The notes under the pieces were generated by a model. That model searched no databases. It was not told the DNA's origin and was given only the letters and a program-made list of their open reading frames with translations. Position numbers and translations under genes: made by a program. From CAUTNA01 sp964371145 (GTDB taxonomy: Bacteria; Pseudomonadota; Alphaproteobacteria; Rs-D84), in NCBI GenBank assembly GCA_964371145.1, contig CAYJKO010000002.1, forward strand, positions 1 through 64,000: 64,000 bases of DNA, read 5' to 3'. The first letter of the stretch is position 1; the number at the start of each line of letters is the position of its first letter. Shown in pieces: positions 42,745 through 52,544 of the stretch.

Positions 42745-43182
42745 ATGAACGGGAAAGAATTTTCAGACTTTATCAAATCAAACAATGTAAAAATAATACC
42801 GCCTTTTGAAGATCGCGAATTAATTTTAACAAACGCCGGTCTGCAAAAAATGAGAGCCGCGATATTACCGAATGATTTAATTGAATTGTATAAAAAAGTC
42901 GGTGGTTTTAATTTAAACGGTGCATACGTTTTTGGACCGAAAGAATTTTTACGACAAAATACATCCGCCGTACCGTCTATTATGGAAATCAACAAACAAT
43001 TGACCGATTTTCAATGTATGCGAGGAAAAACCGTATTCGCCAGAAATGATTTATTTTGGTTTGCATTTGATGTGAACGGTGAATTTTTTATGTTAGATAA
43101 TTTAACATTAAAACCATTAAAAAAATACGATAATTTATTTAATGCAATATGCGACTGTTTAACCGTGGGAAGATTAAAATGA
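42745..43182 (+). CDS. Possible SUKH (SMI1/KNR4)-like protein
   Basis: 145 aa, soluble. The pattern AAILPNDLIELYKKVGGFNL and WFAFDVNGEFFMLDNLTLKP resembles the SUKH superfamily, in which a PxxLxxLYxxxGG strand-helix element and a later WxxFAxDxxGDxFxLD element recur; many members are immunity proteins. The match is by eye. Its stop overlaps the next gene's start (ATGA). Confidence 0.55.
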   Translation: MNGKEFSDFIKSNNVKIIPPFEDRELILTNAGLQKMRAAILPNDLIELYKKVGGFNLNGAYVFGPKEFLRQNTSAVPSIMEINKQLTDFQCMRGKTVFARNDLFWFAFDVNGEFFMLDNLTLKPLKKYDNLFNAICDCLTVGRLK

Positions 43183-43391
43183 AAAAATTATCCGTAGTAT
43201 TAAATGGACACCAAACAAGCATTTCATTAGAAGAAATTTTTATTGAAACATTAAAAAATATCGCAAAAAAAGAAAACACATCTATTGCGTCCATTATAAA
43301 CAAAATAGATTCCGCACGCACGGGCAATTCTAATTTATCATCTGAAATCCGCATATGGATTATGAATTATTTATTACACAACAAAAATTGA
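43179..43391 (+). CDS. RHH_4-type ribbon-helix-helix protein
   Basis: 70 aa from the ATG at 43179, which overlaps the preceding stop as ATGA. KKLSVVLNGHQTSISLEEIF with later NIAKKENTSIASIINKID and NLSSEIRIWIMNYLL fits the ribbon-helix-helix domain typical of Alphaproteobacteria (GHxTSxxLE, LSSxxR). It may bind DNA and regulate its own operon. No DNA target is identified. Confidence 0.8.
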   Translation: MKKLSVVLNGHQTSISLEEIFIETLKNIAKKENTSIASIINKIDSARTGNSNLSSEIRIWIMNYLLHNKN

Positions 43392-43406
43392 TGTATCCGG
43401 CAAAAT

Positions 43407-45359
43407 TCAAGACTTATAAGATTTTCGCACACAATAAAATACATATATCAATATTGATGAAAATGCAAATATAATTAACATCATTAAATCACGTCCAATT
43501 GAACGATATATTGTATTGTGCCCCTGACCTATTTCACCATCTAAAACGCCAATTGCTCCAATTGGCAATTGCGCCATTATTTCACCATTTGATGACACAA
43601 ATGCGCTGATGCCGGAAAAATTAGCACGCACAATCGGTAATCCTGATTCTATTGCATATCTGCGCACCATATCCAAATGTTGAAAACTTCCCTGGGTTTT
43701 ACCAAACCAAATATCATTTGTAATGTTTATTATAACTTGCGGTGTTTTGTTTGAATTTTTCGGGATTAACGAATCGGTAAAAACAATTTCATAACATATA
43801 GCGGGTGCAAAGTTGAATGATATATCATCATCTAACTTTAATTCTATTATCTCTGGGCCAACTCCGCTGGATAATTGACCAGGTGTTGGAATTATATCGC
43901 CAAAGGGTCTGTATTCGCCGAATGGAACCAAATGTGATTTATTATATATTTTTTCTATATGCCCGTTTTTATCCGCAACAATCATAGAATTATATAAATG
44001 TCCATTTTTGTAACTGGTTGCACCCGTTATTATTGTTGTATTTAATATTTTTGCCATGGGCAAATAATCATCTGTTACAACATATGGATATGTTGTTTCT
44101 GGAAAAACAATTAAATCAAATTTTTTATCATCCGAATTTGACATAGATATTAATTTTTGAACATTACGTTCGCTTGATTGTCTTAAATGTTGCGGCAAAT
44201 GACTTTCTTTGTCTTCGGCAGAAAAAGACGGTTGCACTATTCTGACAGATATTTTTTCTTCGGGTGATGCGGTGTTTGATTTTTCAATATTTGCGTGCCC
44301 CACAAAAACGCCTATGACAATTAAAGATAAAAATATCACAAATGTTATTTTATTTTGTCTGTTACGTTTCATAATTAAATCTACCACACTTGCAATTAAA
44401 CCAATTAAAACAAAAGACAAACCCAATGCGCCCCACATCGACATAGAATTAGATAACAATGGGCACGGCAAAGAAATATTTGCAAATGGATTCCATGGGA
44501 AACCTGTCAACAACCATTCGCGTAACCATAAAACAAATGTCCAAAAAAATGCGAATAAAATTGATGAACCCGGTAAAAAACGCCGTGCACGCGCCATCAA
44601 TACAAATGGAGTTGAAAAAATTATACCCCCGAAAAAAGCAATACCAATTAATGATGGAATTGTCCATATTGCAAATTGAGCCGCCAATTCGGGAATTACA
44701 TATATTGAATTCAACATCCACCAAAACATAGACAAAGCATATATGGATGCAAATGGCATAATTTTTACGAATGATTTATAAACAGAATTTTTATCATCAT
44801 CTTTAACGGTTAAATAATACGCCCCACCTATTCCAATTAAAGATAAAAACCACATATTATATGGCGCAAATCCAAGAGATGCAAATCCACCGCATACGGC
44901 TAAAATTAAGATACGCATCCAATCTTTGTTTTTTTCTTTATATGGATTTTTTATGTTTAATTTCTTTAATATTTTAATCTCTGCTGTCTCCATTTTGTTT
45001 GCATCTTTATCGTCCAAATGGTCAAAGCCCAATAAATGCAAAGCGCCATGTACAATTAAATGAATGGTGTGATTTTCTATCGTTTTATTTTGTTCTGCGG
45101 CTTCACGAATAACCGTATCAATTGATATATATACATCACCCAACAATTCATCATCGCCCATTTCAAAAGACAAAACATTTGTCGGTTTATCAAATCCCCG
45201 ATATTTTTTATTTAATTTTCGAATCTCGGCATCATTTGTAAAAACTATTGATAGTTCAGCATTTTTATTATGCGCGATATCTATTTTTGATATAATTTTA
45301 TCTGTATCAATATTATATTCATTCCATCTTTTATCGGTAATATCTATATACGCTTTCAT
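43407..45359 (-). CDS. YbeY-Lnt fusion: rRNA endonuclease plus apolipoprotein N-acyltransferase
   Basis: 650 aa. Residues 1-140 are YbeY, with the zinc motif HGALHLLGFDH (H104, H108, H114). After the linker KNPYKEKNKDW, residues 147-650 are Lnt: about six membrane segments then a nitrilase-type domain with E421 (PETTYPY), K474 (NKSHLVPFGEYRPFG) and C522 (ICYE), the catalytic triad. In many Alphaproteobacteria ybeY, corC and lnt are neighbours; here ybeY and lnt are one frame and corC is absent. No internal stop or Shine-Dalgarno separates the halves. Confidence 0.92.
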   Translation of the reverse strand: MKAYIDITDKRWNEYNIDTDKIISKIDIAHNKNAELSIVFTNDAEIRKLNKKYRGFDKPTNVLSFEMGDDELLGDVYISIDTVIREAAEQNKTIENHTIHLIVHGALHLLGFDHLDDKDANKMETAEIKILKKLNIKNPYKEKNKDWMRILILAVCGGFASLGFAPYNMWFLSLIGIGGAYYLTVKDDDKNSVYKSFVKIMPFASIYALSMFWWMLNSIYVIPELAAQFAIWTIPSLIGIAFFGGIIFSTPFVLMARARRFLPGSSILFAFFWTFVLWLREWLLTGFPWNPFANISLPCPLLSNSMSMWGALGLSFVLIGLIASVVDLIMKRNRQNKITFVIFLSLIVIGVFVGHANIEKSNTASPEEKISVRIVQPSFSAEDKESHLPQHLRQSSERNVQKLISMSNSDDKKFDLIVFPETTYPYVVTDDYLPMAKILNTTIITGATSYKNGHLYNSMIVADKNGHIEKIYNKSHLVPFGEYRPFGDIIPTPGQLSSGVGPEIIELKLDDDISFNFAPAICYEIVFTDSLIPKNSNKTPQVIINITNDIWFGKTQGSFQHLDMVRRYAIESGLPIVRANFSGISAFVSSNGEIMAQLPIGAIGVLDGEIGQGHNTIYRSIGRDLMMLIIFAFSSILIYVFYCVRKSYKS

Positions 45360-45360
45360 A

Positions 45361-46965
45361 TTATTTTTCTTTTAATTTTTGTTTTAAATTGTCTAATTTT
45401 TTATCAAAACTTTTTTTATTCTTTTTTGAAATTTTAAAGTTTTGTTTGGCTGCATTTAATTCTTTTTCGGCCGCAACATATTCTTCTTTATCCATTAAAT
45501 ATTTCGCTTTTTTTAAACGCAGTTCTGCGGCGGAAAAATACAATTCTGCTTTTTCTTCATCTTCGAATTCTGCGCCAGACAAATTAAATAAAGCGCGTCT
45601 TATTTCTATCATTGCTGAATCCAATTTATTTTCTTTGACTGCGCCAAAGAAATTTGTAGCATTATCGATTTTATTATCAATCAAATCTAAAACGGAATCT
45701 TTTTTTATTTTGTTAATTTGAGATTTTGAAACATAAAAGTCTGATGGCACTGATTGATTTTCCAAACACGATATCATATATTCCCACCCCGGAATAGTTT
45801 TTTGATTTAATCTTTCACGCAAAGTCATATCTGATTTATGTTGACGTCCCGACATCATCTTTTCGATAAATTCTTTACTGAAATCAAATTCATCATTTTT
45901 TATAACCTCGCGATAATTTATTGCAAAAAAACCATCTATATATGCATCTAAAAATTGTTTTGAATTAATTTGTCCTGTTGCCAATGCGGCGCATACCCAA
46001 CGTTTATTAATTGTACCAGGATATTTGCTTTTGGCACCTGCCCCATACATAAAGGAATTTGCTTTTTGTTCATCAGACTTATTTCCGTTAAATCCATTTT
46101 TGCAAATAGATTTTAAATGACCCGGCAATTGATATCCCGCTATGCATAAAGCCAGATAATCATTAATTGAAATGGGATCGGACAAATTATTTTTTAACAA
46201 TCTGAACAAACTGGCCTTATCTGTTTGCCCCATTGACGTATATGTCGTAGATGTACAATAATCAAATCCCAATTTTTTACCAATGGTATCATTTACATTT
46301 ATATTCGGTAAAGATTGGCCGGGACGTCCATTTTTTCTAGAAATTTGTCTTTCGAAATTTATTTCATTATTTTTATCCACAGGCCAAAAATATGTAACAC
46401 CCGGACCATATGTATAAACATTTTCTGCCCGATTTACTTTTGGTGTTTTATAATATGTTTCGGCGTACAAAATCGCAGGATACAAAACATCAAACAAAGC
46501 GGCACATTGCCCCAGAAAATCTTCTGAATTTGGATCCAATATTTTTTCATTAAAATCTATATTTCCTTTTTCTGTTTTCTTTACCTCGGTTTTAATCTGC
46601 GAAGCCATATCCTTGGCAGAATCCGCCGTATAGAAGCCTGCGAACATTAATAACGGAATAGAATAATACAAAATATGAGCAGATAAATTCGGATGTTTTT
46701 TGGCAAAATATTTTAATCCAACGGATTTGTCCATATCGGGGTTTGTTTTTGAAAATACATCCTCTAATTTTCTTAAAATTTTATTATCAACCGCCAATAA
46801 ACGGGTCGCCCAAAACATAAATTGAGTTATTCCTGCGACACCCATTGCCGATTTTTTTATAACTTCTCCGCCAATATTTTTAGCCTTTAACTTACCGACA
46901 TTTTTTCTGAAATTTCTTGCCAAGTTTTCCGGTTTTTTTACATTTTTTGTAAATTTATCTGACAT
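45361..46965 (-). CDS. Membrane protein with a possible GH24-like lysozyme region and helical tail
   Basis: 534 aa. A basic N-terminus and a membrane segment (about 99-115, ILYYSIPLLMFAGFYTA) are followed by a region that resembles phage-type lysozyme: LYPAILYAETYYKTPKV, whose Glu could be catalytic, then NVYTYGPGVTYFWPV, like the T-I-G-Y-G turn, and later DYLALCIAGYQLPGHLKSIC. The resemblance is weak. The last 110 residues are a Lys/Glu-rich helical, TPR-like tail (AELRLKKAKYLMDKEEYVAAE). It could be a peptidoglycan hydrolase of the envelope. The gene lies one base upstream of the YbeY-Lnt fusion. Confidence 0.6.
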   Translation of the reverse strand: MSDKFTKNVKKPENLARNFRKNVGKLKAKNIGGEVIKKSAMGVAGITQFMFWATRLLAVDNKILRKLEDVFSKTNPDMDKSVGLKYFAKKHPNLSAHILYYSIPLLMFAGFYTADSAKDMASQIKTEVKKTEKGNIDFNEKILDPNSEDFLGQCAALFDVLYPAILYAETYYKTPKVNRAENVYTYGPGVTYFWPVDKNNEINFERQISRKNGRPGQSLPNINVNDTIGKKLGFDYCTSTTYTSMGQTDKASLFRLLKNNLSDPISINDYLALCIAGYQLPGHLKSICKNGFNGNKSDEQKANSFMYGAGAKSKYPGTINKRWVCAALATGQINSKQFLDAYIDGFFAINYREVIKNDEFDFSKEFIEKMMSGRQHKSDMTLRERLNQKTIPGWEYMISCLENQSVPSDFYVSKSQINKIKKDSVLDLIDNKIDNATNFFGAVKENKLDSAMIEIRRALFNLSGAEFEDEEKAELYFSAAELRLKKAKYLMDKEEYVAAEKELNAAKQNFKISKKNKKSFDKKLDNLKQKLKEK

Positions 46966-47006
46966 ATTTTTTCGCTTTGTTTTTTCTATTATTATATTAT
47001 GATGTA

Positions 47007-47015
47007 ATTATATCA
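47007..47015 (-). promoter_or_regulatory. Extended -10 (TGATATAAT) of the lysozyme-like gene
   Basis: TGATATAAT lies 41 bases before the start at 46965. Confidence 0.6.
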
Positions 47016-47047
47016 TAAATATAACAAAAGTAAAATACGAACAAAAT

Positions 47048-48310
47048 ATGACCAGACCATTAGCAGATCTTATGAGACCCACAACTATTGACCAAGTATT
47101 GGGACAACATTTAATATTGGGTGAAACCGGCATAATCAGTCGCATGGTTGAAAATGACAATCTTTCTAATTTGGTTTTATGGGGGCCGCCGGGATGCGGG
47201 AAAACGACCATCGCGCGCGCATTGGCGAATTCTGTGGATATGGATTTTGTTCCGATGTCTGCCGTATTTTCCGGCACAGCCGACATTAAAAAAGCTATGG
47301 AGGCGGCAAAATTAAATAAAAATTTGGGTCGTAATACTTTATTATTTATTGACGAAATTCATCGTTTTAATAAAACCCAACAAGATACCCTGCTTCCTTA
47401 TTTAGAAGACGGAACGGTTGTATTTGTTGGCGCAACTACCGAAAACCCCAGCTTTAATTTAAATAACGCATTGTTATCCAGATGTCATGTTTGCGTGTTA
47501 CAACCTCTGTCTGCGGCAGATTTAATGGAATTGATTGATCGCGCAGAAAAATACATTGGAAAAACACTGCCATTAAATCCGGATTCAAAAATTCATTTGG
47601 CGAATATGGCAAATGGGGATGCGCGGTTTTTATTAAATACAATTGAATATTTATCGGGTGCTGGATTTAAAAAAAATTTATCCCCCGATGATTTAGATAA
47701 CGCAATACAAAAACGCAGTCCACTGTCCGATAAAGATGGGGACGAACATTATAATTTGATTTCAGCTGTACACAAATCATTACGTTCCAGTGATACAGAT
47801 GCTGCATTATATTGGGTTGCACGTATGATGATATCGGGACAAGATCCGATGTATATATTTCGACGTCTAACCCGATTTGCAATCGAAGACATTGGTCTGG
47901 CCGATCCGAATGCTGCGACCGTTGCAATAAACGCATGGCAAATATACGAAAGATTGGGCAGCCCAGAGGGGGATTTGGCACTGACTCAATTGGTTATTTA
48001 TCTGGGAACGGCACCCAAAAGCATTGGAAATTATCGCGCGAAAAATTCCGCCTATGCGGCGGCGCGCGCGACAGATAACCTGATGCCACCAAAAAACATT
48101 TTGAACGCCCCAACAAAAATGATGCGAGATATGGGATATAACGAAGGTTACATTTATGACCCCGATACTGCGGACGGATTTTCCGGACAAAATTGTTTTC
48201 CAACCGAAATGGGACGTCAAAAATATTATGAACCTGTTATGCGCGGATTTGAACGAGAAATAAAAAAACGTCTGGATTATTGGGACGAATTGCGTAAAAA
48301 GAAATCATAA
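47048..48310 (+). CDS. rarA: Replication-associated recombination protein RarA (MgsA)
   Basis: AAA+ ATPase acting at stalled replication forks. 420 aa with PTTIDQVLGQHLILG, Walker A WGPPGCGKTT, Walker B LLFIDEIHRFNK, sensor GATTENPSFNLNNALLSRC and a C-terminal RarA domain (HKSLRSSDTDAALYWVARM, EDIGLADPNA). Usual length. It is followed by a terminator. Confidence 0.95.
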   Translation: MTRPLADLMRPTTIDQVLGQHLILGETGIISRMVENDNLSNLVLWGPPGCGKTTIARALANSVDMDFVPMSAVFSGTADIKKAMEAAKLNKNLGRNTLLFIDEIHRFNKTQQDTLLPYLEDGTVVFVGATTENPSFNLNNALLSRCHVCVLQPLSAADLMELIDRAEKYIGKTLPLNPDSKIHLANMANGDARFLLNTIEYLSGAGFKKNLSPDDLDNAIQKRSPLSDKDGDEHYNLISAVHKSLRSSDTDAALYWVARMMISGQDPMYIFRRLTRFAIEDIGLADPNAATVAINAWQIYERLGSPEGDLALTQLVIYLGTAPKSIGNYRAKNSAYAAARATDNLMPPKNILNAPTKMMRDMGYNEGYIYDPDTADGFSGQNCFPTEMGRQKYYEPVMRGFEREIKKRLDYWDELRKKKS

Positions 48311-48338
48311 AAAAATCCCCAACTGGGGATTTTTTTTA
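48309..48338. terminator. Bidirectional terminator between rarA and an OMP gene
   Basis: aaaaatcccc-aact-ggggattttt hairpin with A-run and T-run flanks between convergent stops. Confidence 0.9.
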
Positions 48339-48339
48339 T

Positions 48340-49080
48340 TTAAAACAATACATTAATTTTTCCGCCGATGAAATTTTCATCTTTTTCAAAATTATAATCA
48401 ATGTATCCAAAATATTGTGTTCTTCCGAAACGTGCACCCAATTTTGCGAATACAGATTGTTCGTCGAACAATGAACTGGTTGATTTACGGATATTAAATC
48501 CAAATCCACCCGTCCACGTATTTGTTATTCTGAAATATGCCTCTGGTGTGATATCAATAAAAGACATTCCGTTAATTTCATCAAACAACCAACTGGATTT
48601 ACCGGTAATCGCCAAAGTCATATAAGACCAATTATATCCCCCGCGAACCCCAACCGTGTAAATTGTACCATCAAATGCCGGGCTAAACATATTTTCAGCA
48701 GACAAGAAATCCATACCAAATAAAATGTCATATGTCATTTTATCGCCCGCATCAGACATTCTGTATGTTCCGTTTAATGAAAAACTGGAAAAACCATCAT
48801 CATACCCATTGAAATCTTCTTCGTATATAAAACCCAACCCCAATGACAATCGATCAAATACGTTATATGATAAAGATTGTTCCAATTTCAACAAACCTTC
48901 ATTATTAAAACCTAAATCTGTTTTTGACAATAAATCCTTTTTTTTACCAAAGAATAATGGATCGCCCGTATCCAAACCAGAATTTAATAAATCAGCTCGG
49001 GGTGTTGCCGCATTTGCCGCACAAACAAACATCATTGCAAAAATTGGTGCAATTAAAAATTTCACAAAATTATTTTTCAT
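48340..49080 (-). CDS. Outer-membrane beta-barrel protein
   Basis: 246 aa. A signal peptide (FLIAPIFAMMFVCAANA) is followed by alternating aromatic/small strands (LSLGLGFIYEEDF, FSSFSLNGTYRM, YTVGVRGGYNW, AYFRITNTWTGGFGFNI) and a C-terminal aromatic strand ending in F (INVLF). No specific family. AAGGGAAA lies upstream and it follows the larger barrel gene by 19 bases, so the two probably form an operon. Confidence 0.8.
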   Translation of the reverse strand: MKNNFVKFLIAPIFAMMFVCAANAATPRADLLNSGLDTGDPLFFGKKKDLLSKTDLGFNNEGLLKLEQSLSYNVFDRLSLGLGFIYEEDFNGYDDGFSSFSLNGTYRMSDAGDKMTYDILFGMDFLSAENMFSPAFDGTIYTVGVRGGYNWSYMTLAITGKSSWLFDEINGMSFIDITPEAYFRITNTWTGGFGFNIRKSTSSLFDEQSVFAKLGARFGRTQYFGYIDYNFEKDENFIGGKINVLF

Positions 49081-49099
49081 ATTTTATATTTCCCTTTTA

Positions 49100-50248
49100 T
49101 TAAAATGTTAAGACGCCCTGCAACCCAAATGACATTTCGGAATTGTTATCAATTGTAGTTGTTCCGATTTGTGTATAAGTATTTAAACCAGCAGATGGTT
49201 CATACCAATAAAATTCTAATTCCATATCATCTGCTGTGTTATAAAATTGTCCTTTTCCATAAAATGATAATGCAAATCTATCTGTTGGTTGCCATCCGAT
49301 TGCGGCGCGGAAATTACCTTGTGAACTCCAATCATAATCACCCAAAACGGCTTCTACATTCAAAGTCCAATCTTGATTCAATTGTGTAAACACACCCAAC
49401 CCTGCTTCTAAAAACACAGATGTTTGGTCGCCTCTTTTATATGCGATAAAGAAACCTTTTCCATCTTCTTCGAATCCATTTCCGTAATTATCGCCATCAA
49501 AAGTAACGGCCGTTGCGCGCGCCAATCCGTAAATTGTATGGTTTTCAATTTTGTAACCGGCCTTTGCGTCGAATGTAAAGAAATCACCTAAATCTGTATA
49601 TCTTTGATAATATCCAGAAACTGTTCCAACCCATTCATAATTATCAACAAATTGCCACAAGGCGCCGATGCCGTATGATGCCAATTTTGTATCTGACATG
49701 CTGTCGTCTGGTTCTGTTGCCCAATCCATAGTATATTCAGCCGCATCTAATTTCGCGCTTAACATCAAAGCAAAATTGTCTGTTATACCATAGCTTAAAT
49801 CTTCTTTGATATAAAAGGTTGAAGAATCCCACGTTGCTTCTAAACCATCAAAACCCGGGATTGTTGGCGTATTTAACACCAAATCATAACCAGAATTTAC
49901 ATAAGAAATATCTGTAACAGATCCAAATTCACCTTTTTTAGGTTGAAAAAATGGGCTTAACAAATAAACTTCGTGGTTATCATTATTTCCATATTTTGGT
50001 TTTTCCAAATTTAATCTTGGGCTTTCAGGTTTTTCATATCTTGTATACAGTTCAGTGTTTTTATTATTTTCACCAGTGTAATATAAATTAGCCTTTGGTC
50101 TTTGATAGCTTGTATATTTAACCTTTGATACGGTTACAGTTGTAGAAACGTCACCGCTGCTTTTTGTGTATGTTGTTGTATTTGCAACCGCCGGCATTAA
50201 ACCAATTGCGGTTAACAAAATAACGGATAAAGACACTTTATTTTTCAT
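49100..50248 (-). CDS. Outer-membrane beta-barrel protein, larger tandem partner
   Basis: 382 aa. A signal peptide (VILLTAIGLMPAVANT) is followed by a Tyr/Pro/Lys-rich stretch of about 70 residues (YQRPKANLYYTGE, YEKPESPRLNLEKPKYG) and about 14 barrel strands ending GLQGVLTF. The final F is typical of BAM substrates. Porin or adhesin roles are both possible. The Shine-Dalgarno is AAAGAGG and the promoter is at 50270-50278. Confidence 0.8.
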   Translation of the reverse strand: MKNKVSLSVILLTAIGLMPAVANTTTYTKSSGDVSTTVTVSKVKYTSYQRPKANLYYTGENNKNTELYTRYEKPESPRLNLEKPKYGNNDNHEVYLLSPFFQPKKGEFGSVTDISYVNSGYDLVLNTPTIPGFDGLEATWDSSTFYIKEDLSYGITDNFALMLSAKLDAAEYTMDWATEPDDSMSDTKLASYGIGALWQFVDNYEWVGTVSGYYQRYTDLGDFFTFDAKAGYKIENHTIYGLARATAVTFDGDNYGNGFEEDGKGFFIAYKRGDQTSVFLEAGLGVFTQLNQDWTLNVEAVLGDYDWSSQGNFRAAIGWQPTDRFALSFYGKGQFYNTADDMELEFYWYEPSAGLNTYTQIGTTTIDNNSEMSFGLQGVLTF

Positions 50249-50269
50249 AGTTTACCTCTTTTTATAAAT

Positions 50270-50278
50270 ATTATATCA
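50270..50278 (-). promoter_or_regulatory. Extended -10 (TGATATAAT) of the OMP operon
   Basis: TGATATAAT lies 21 bases before the barrel gene's start, giving a short leader with a visible Shine-Dalgarno. Confidence 0.65.
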
Positions 50279-50320
50279 CAAACCTTGACAAAAGTCGCAC
50301 TTTTTTTTGTTTTGTGATAA

Positions 50321-52537
50321 TTACAGTATTTGTCTTTTGTTGTTTCCATCTGGTGGGCTGATGATTCCATCTGCCTCCATTTTTTCTATCAAAGTCGCGG
50401 CTTTGTTGTACCCGATTTCCAATCTTCTTTGCAAATAAGAAATGGTCGGTTTTTTGTCTCGTAATACAATTGTTTTTGCCTGTTCGTACAAATCCGCATT
50501 TTTTGCATCCTTGCCGCCTGCGCCTGGCATAATATCGGCCACCGCGCCACCGAAAGATTCTTCATCAGATACATCGACCGTGTATTCTGGTTCGCCCTGG
50601 TCTTTCAAGAATTTTGCAACACGATTAATTTCTTTATTTACAATTAATGCCCCGTGGATACGAACCGGAGCTTTGCCAGCTTCGGAAAATAACATATCCC
50701 CACAAGACAACAGATTTTCCGCGCCCTTTTGACCCAACGTTGTCATACTGTCGATATTTGAACGCGCCTGGAAAGAAATACGTGTTGGGAAATTAGATTT
50801 AATAACACCCGTAATAACATCCGCACTTGGGCGTTGTGTCGCCATAACCAAATGAATTCCGGCCGCACGTGCTTTTTGCGCCAATCTTTGAACGCATAAT
50901 TCAACGTCTTTGCGTGCAACGGTCATCAAATCTGCAACCTCGTCTATGATTATCACCAAATACGGCATATCTGATAAATCAATATTTTTTGTTTCAAATT
51001 CTAATTCACCGGTTTCAGGATTTGTACCGACCGCAACCTGTTCTGTTACAGGTTTTCCGGATTTTCTCAAAGCACGAACTTCGTCATTATATCCTTCGAT
51101 ATTTTGAACACCCAATTTTTTTAATTTTTTATATCTTTCTTCCATTTCGCGCACAGACCATTTCAAAGCATTAACCGCCGTAGTACCGTCTGTCAAAATC
51201 GGTGTCGCCAAATGTGGTATTTTTTCCCACAATGTAAAATCTACACCTTTTGGATCAACGATAACCAATTTACATTGTTCTGGGGTAAATTTATATAAAA
51301 TCGACATAATAATAGATTGAACAAATACGGATTTACCGGACCCTGTTCGTCCCGCGATCATCAAATGCGGCATTTTTGCAAGATCAAAATACATCGGTGT
51401 TCCACCAATATTAACCCCCAATGCCAAAGGAATTCCAAATTTAGAATTCAAAAATTCAGGCGTTGTGATTAAATTTTGGAAACGCAAATCTTGACGCGTT
51501 ATATTTACCATTTCAATACCGATATAATTGGTACGTGGGATAACCGCCATACGAATTTTATCTGATGCCATTGCCAACATCATATCATCAACGGTTTCTG
51601 TAACCTTTGAAATTCTGATACCCTGTTCTGGTTTAAATTCGTACAACGTTACAATCGGTCCCGGCTGGATCCCGTGTACTTTACCGTATACATTGAAATT
51701 TTGGAAATTAGTTTCCATTGCAACGGCCTGCATTTTATGTTCGGAAGTTACAGATGTTTTTGAAAAAACAGATTTTTCTAAAAATTCAGGTGGAGGCAAT
51801 TGAAAGAATGGTTCGTCTATAACAATTTCTTTTACGACCGGCTTTTTTACAGTTGCGCGTGATGTTTGTTTTTTTCTTTTGGTTTTTGTTGGTGCAACAT
51901 CGGATCCCATATCTTCATCATCTATATAAGAAAAATCCAAACTGGCCGGTTTTGTCATATGAAAAACAGATAACACCCAATGAATAAAAGATCCCAATTT
52001 TTTTACAATATATTTTACATCACCGAACGTTATATTTAAAATTTTGCCAGCCATCATAAAGAACAATCCAGATAACAATATTCCAAAAACAATAATCGTG
52101 GATCCCATTAAAGATTTAAAATCATTAGCAATAATCGCCCCCAACAATCCGCCGAATGAATTATCGGTACTGATAAACCCAAAAGCCGTGACGCCTATGA
52201 AAAAAGTTGTTAAAAAAGACAACAAGATATATTGATTTGATTTTTCTGTTTCTTTTTTCATTAACATAAAATAACCCACACGCCCAACACAAGCAAATAA
52301 AAACATAGCAGGAATAAAACCGAATGAATATTTACAAAAATCTATTATATGCCCCATTAAATTTTGTTCACCGAAATTGCTGGCGATTCCGATGCTGTTT
52401 AAATTTGGATTATAAAAAAACAATGCAATTAATAATAAAATCCCGGACAATGAAATAACCCCGCCCAACAATCGTTTGGCAAAGTTTTTAAGGCTGGCAC
52501 CCAAGCCTTGTGGTAAAAAATCAGAATGTGTCGACAT
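50321..52537 (-). CDS. ftsK: DNA translocase FtsK
   Basis: 738 aa. The N-terminus has four to five membrane segments that dock at the septum, a short linker, and the motor: Walker A AGRTGSGKSVFVQSI, Walker B LVIIIDEVADLM, HLVMATQRPSADVITG, and a C-terminal gamma winged helix (TISYLQRRLEIGYNKAATLI). It pumps chromosome ends so that XerCD can act at dif; xerD is at 61 kb. The TGATATAAT at 52545-52553 is 7 bases before the ATG, so its mRNA is probably leaderless. Confidence 0.95.
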   Translation of the reverse strand: MSTHSDFLPQGLGASLKNFAKRLLGGVISLSGILLLIALFFYNPNLNSIGIASNFGEQNLMGHIIDFCKYSFGFIPAMFLFACVGRVGYFMLMKKETEKSNQYILLSFLTTFFIGVTAFGFISTDNSFGGLLGAIIANDFKSLMGSTIIVFGILLSGLFFMMAGKILNITFGDVKYIVKKLGSFIHWVLSVFHMTKPASLDFSYIDDEDMGSDVAPTKTKRKKQTSRATVKKPVVKEIVIDEPFFQLPPPEFLEKSVFSKTSVTSEHKMQAVAMETNFQNFNVYGKVHGIQPGPIVTLYEFKPEQGIRISKVTETVDDMMLAMASDKIRMAVIPRTNYIGIEMVNITRQDLRFQNLITTPEFLNSKFGIPLALGVNIGGTPMYFDLAKMPHLMIAGRTGSGKSVFVQSIIMSILYKFTPEQCKLVIVDPKGVDFTLWEKIPHLATPILTDGTTAVNALKWSVREMEERYKKLKKLGVQNIEGYNDEVRALRKSGKPVTEQVAVGTNPETGELEFETKNIDLSDMPYLVIIIDEVADLMTVARKDVELCVQRLAQKARAAGIHLVMATQRPSADVITGVIKSNFPTRISFQARSNIDSMTTLGQKGAENLLSCGDMLFSEAGKAPVRIHGALIVNKEINRVAKFLKDQGEPEYTVDVSDEESFGGAVADIMPGAGGKDAKNADLYEQAKTIVLRDKKPTISYLQRRLEIGYNKAATLIEKMEADGIISPPDGNNKRQIL

Positions 52538-52544
52538 AATATGT

